Below, piece by piece: positions 61,968-64,000 of a stretch of DNA of 64,000 bases. The DNA is from Doryteuthis pealeii (lineage: Eukaryota > Mollusca > Cephalopoda > Myopsida > Loliginidae). The stretch spans positions 81,760,199 to 81,824,198 of the forward strand of contig CM042151.1 in the NCBI GenBank assembly GCA_023376005.1. The letters are read 5' to 3'. The position numbers were made by a program, and so were the translations under genes. How positions within the stretch are numbered: the stretch's first letter is position 1; every line of letters begins with the position of its first letter. The notes beneath the pieces were generated by a model. The model had not been told where the DNA came from. It made no database searches and saw only the letters and a program-made list of their open reading frames with translations.

Positions 61968-62005
61968 CACACCACTCATATATATATATATATATTTTTA
62001 TATAT
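61968..62005. repeat. (CA)n(TA)n microsatellite
   Basis: A compound run that is the inverted partner of 34068-34133 but much shorter, as expected of noisy or slippage-prone sequence. Confidence 0.85.
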
Positions 62006-62681
62006 TATATATTCGTGGGATAGAACTAAGGGATGATCTGACCATAATAATGTCAAACAAAATTAATATGTCAACGTCCCATGGATTCAGGGAGTCATGG
62101 GCAGGTGAACGAAATGAAATACAACAGAATTGAAGGGAGCATGTATTTAAATATGGTGATTTCACTCATTGCTAACGGCTATGTATGAAGAGTTTTCGTT
62201 CAATCTAAATCGCGCGCCCATACAGTAGTATGATACGGTTACAGCTGGAAGAAATTCACGTTTTATTTCTATGAGAGAAAAATGTACCCAATAGTGATCA
62301 ATAACTCGTCAATGCTATCTTAGATTTTAATTAACTTGCCGCTGACAAAAATCATTGTGTATCTCTGGTTAGTATGACTCCTCTTTAGGGAATCCTTTTA
62401 TTTTTGTAAAATCCATCTGATGGGGCTTGGGCCCTCAAGAATTTAAAACGAATTTTTTTTGGAATTGTTCTTTCTTGAAAGTTATATATATTAATTTATA
62501 TATATCTAATATATATATATATAATTTCATGAAATATTTTCTTAAATAAACTGAACTTGATTCATCAAAATTTCGGAATCTCCAACACTTCATTAAATTT
62601 TCGGTAAATCGAGATGGATTTTGAAGTTTGTTAATGCTTTTTCATGGATGCGTTAGTTTAATAAAACCAATAAAAATCTCC

Positions 62682-62691
62682 NNNNNNNNNN
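62682..62691. other. Assembly gap (10 N)
   Basis: Ten ambiguous bases exactly at the outer end of the palindrome, which suggests a join of unspecified size. Confidence 0.99.
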
Positions 62692-64000
62692 AAAGCAGTA
62701 AATATATCTTCAATTAAATTGCAAATTAATTCAGTGAAATATATCGGAACTATCAGAGCCAAAAAACAAGGACACTTTTACCAGTGTCACTAAAATTAGA
62801 TCACTATGATATCTGAATGTTTTTAATGGTTCCACACATAGATTTATTTCTGATTCGTGTCCACTTCTTGTTGATTCGACCGTTCTTAACTCTTACCTTT
62901 TAAATGTCTCTCGTAGTAAATCACTTTTGTCTGAAATGTTGACAAATCTTATTGATCAAAATGTGCAGTTTAAAATGTTCTATTCTGAGATCGATATAGA
63001 GAAATTTTATTTTTTTAATTACTTCTTTCTGGTGATATCACCTTCTACCTCTTCTACTAAACTTGGTAGAATCAGTTAATGAATTTTTAATTCTAAATCT
63101 AATATCATTTTCTTAATTAGATAAAGTTCATTATATAGTGTTCACGTTTCTACTTGACAAAAATTCTGAATTTTAATAATTATTTTCTAATTACCTACGC
63201 GGTAAAAAAAAACAATCGACTAAAATACTGAAGATATTTTAATAAAAGAAGAGATTTCCTTTTCCTATAGTCGTAACTTTAAAAAATATATTAGTGATTA
63301 TGAATGTGGATCACCGTTAAGACCGCCCCCACCCCCAACTAACAAAACAAATGACTCGGATCGGAACCATTAATTATTTTTAATTTAAGATATTAAAAGT
63401 TACTAAAATGTTAATTATAGAAAATGTCGATTTTAATATTTAACAGAATTTCCTATTACAAGAATCCCCGCTAAACTTTAATTTTCAATTTTACTTAGTA
63501 AGTGATGAAATATTATACAAGGTAACAATTTTTAAGGCAGAAACATGTATTAAAGGTTAATTTTAGCAATTTAAATAAAACTATTGATAAGTATGGAATA
63601 TAAATTATGATGATTAAGAAAGGAAAACAAACATTTTTTATGGCGAAGTACTTGTTTTAATTCCTTACAGTCCGCGTGTATATTCTTAGCAATTTTAAGA
63701 AAACCTATTCAATTGGAAATTCACGTTATCATTTGATATATTCTTTGGGCCTCACATTCTTTACTGTGACAATTATAATATACGTCCCAGAACACAAGTC
63801 TTATGTAGATTTTCATTAGTATAAAGAAGAAGGATGACAAGTGAGCTGGTATACAAACGTGTTTTATTACATTGGTCATCTTAAAAGATCTGTGTTCTCC
63901 TCGTCAAGAGCTACCACAGCAAGTCCACAATGGATATAAAATGGATTCAGGCTTAGTTATACGAGTAAAAACTAGTGTCTTTTTTTTCATTCTAGGCTTT
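62692..64000 (-). repeat. Additional copy of an internal palindrome segment
   Basis: This runs in the same orientation as about 54130-55425 and is the reverse complement of about 40840-42230 (shared AGAGCCAAAAAACA-like, CCGCCCCCACCC, GGATATAAAATGGATTCAGG). So sequence after the gap does not continue the symmetry but restarts inside it. No gene is visible. The copy reaches the window end. Confidence 0.75.

Larger units (their letters stand above)
48309..62681 (-). repeat. Right arm of the 29-kb palindrome
   Basis: This is the reverse complement of the left arm, shorter by about 0.5 kb net because of many small deletions. It carries inverted copies of both zinc-finger exons, the duplicated units, the tRNA-like downstream repeats and the microsatellites. 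Reading frames that are long in the clean left copy are fragmented here, typically by one-base indels in homopolymers, as in raw long-read sequence. It ends exactly at a 10-N gap. Confidence 0.9.

Overview
This is an AT-rich animal genome window with no intact, expressed-looking multi-exon gene. It holds terminal exons of C2H2 zinc-finger genes on both strands, tRNA-derived SINEs, degraded non-LTR retrotransposons, Helitron and MITE-like DNA elements, long TA/GT microsatellites and two assembly gaps. Clustered C2H2 exons plus tRNA-SINEs in an AT-rich, microsatellite-rich background suggest a coleoid cephalopod, probably an octopus. That assignment is an inference from general character, not from a species-diagnostic gene.

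Layout. 1-3973 is a fold-back (inverted repeat, arms about 1.9 kb) carrying one Helitron-like insertion in each arm. 3974-6380 is AT-rich with a SINE. 6380-11560 is a decayed minus-strand C2H2 array interrupted by a nearly full-length non-LTR retrotransposon of the restriction-like-endonuclease type (Myb/SANT, RT, CCHC, PD-D endonuclease; closest in motif to R4/Dong), inserted exactly in finger-linker coding sequence. 11560-13450 is mostly empty apart from a possible exon block. After a 100-N gap comes another broken C2H2 array (13551-14240, minus) with a duplicated splice-acceptor segment upstream. 15340-20400 is a patchwork of transposable elements: Helitron, A-tailed retroposon pieces, a retroelement C-terminal remnant, SINEs, mariner-type termini and a MITE. 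20400-33400 is low-complexity, repeatedly duplicated DNA with an RT remnant, an LTR-like insertion whose empty site can be seen in a paralogous copy, and a pair of inverted retroposons.

33402-62681 is one giant palindrome of about 29 kb with its axis near 48.3 kb. The left arm holds two minus-strand zinc-finger exons (A at 36.7-38.3 kb, B at 47.2-48.3 kb), and the right arm holds their reverse complements (B' and A'). A reads open for long stretches, while B, B' and A' are riddled with independent single-base indels. This looks like uncorrected long-read sequence, possibly a fold-back read used for gap filling. A 10-N gap at 62682-62691 is followed by yet another copy of an internal segment. 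The right half should not be taken as independent genomic content until raw reads are checked.

How parts relate. The zinc-finger exons share a recognisable layout: a 3' splice site, a noncoding or degenerate leader, fingers with H-T-G-E-K-P-F-type linkers, a long low-complexity tail, and a downstream region with tandemly repeated tRNA-like sequences. Mobile elements have inserted into and between them. The strongest biological leads are the retrotransposon placed in a zinc-finger linker, the small Helitron family, and the in-frame shortened paralogue B.
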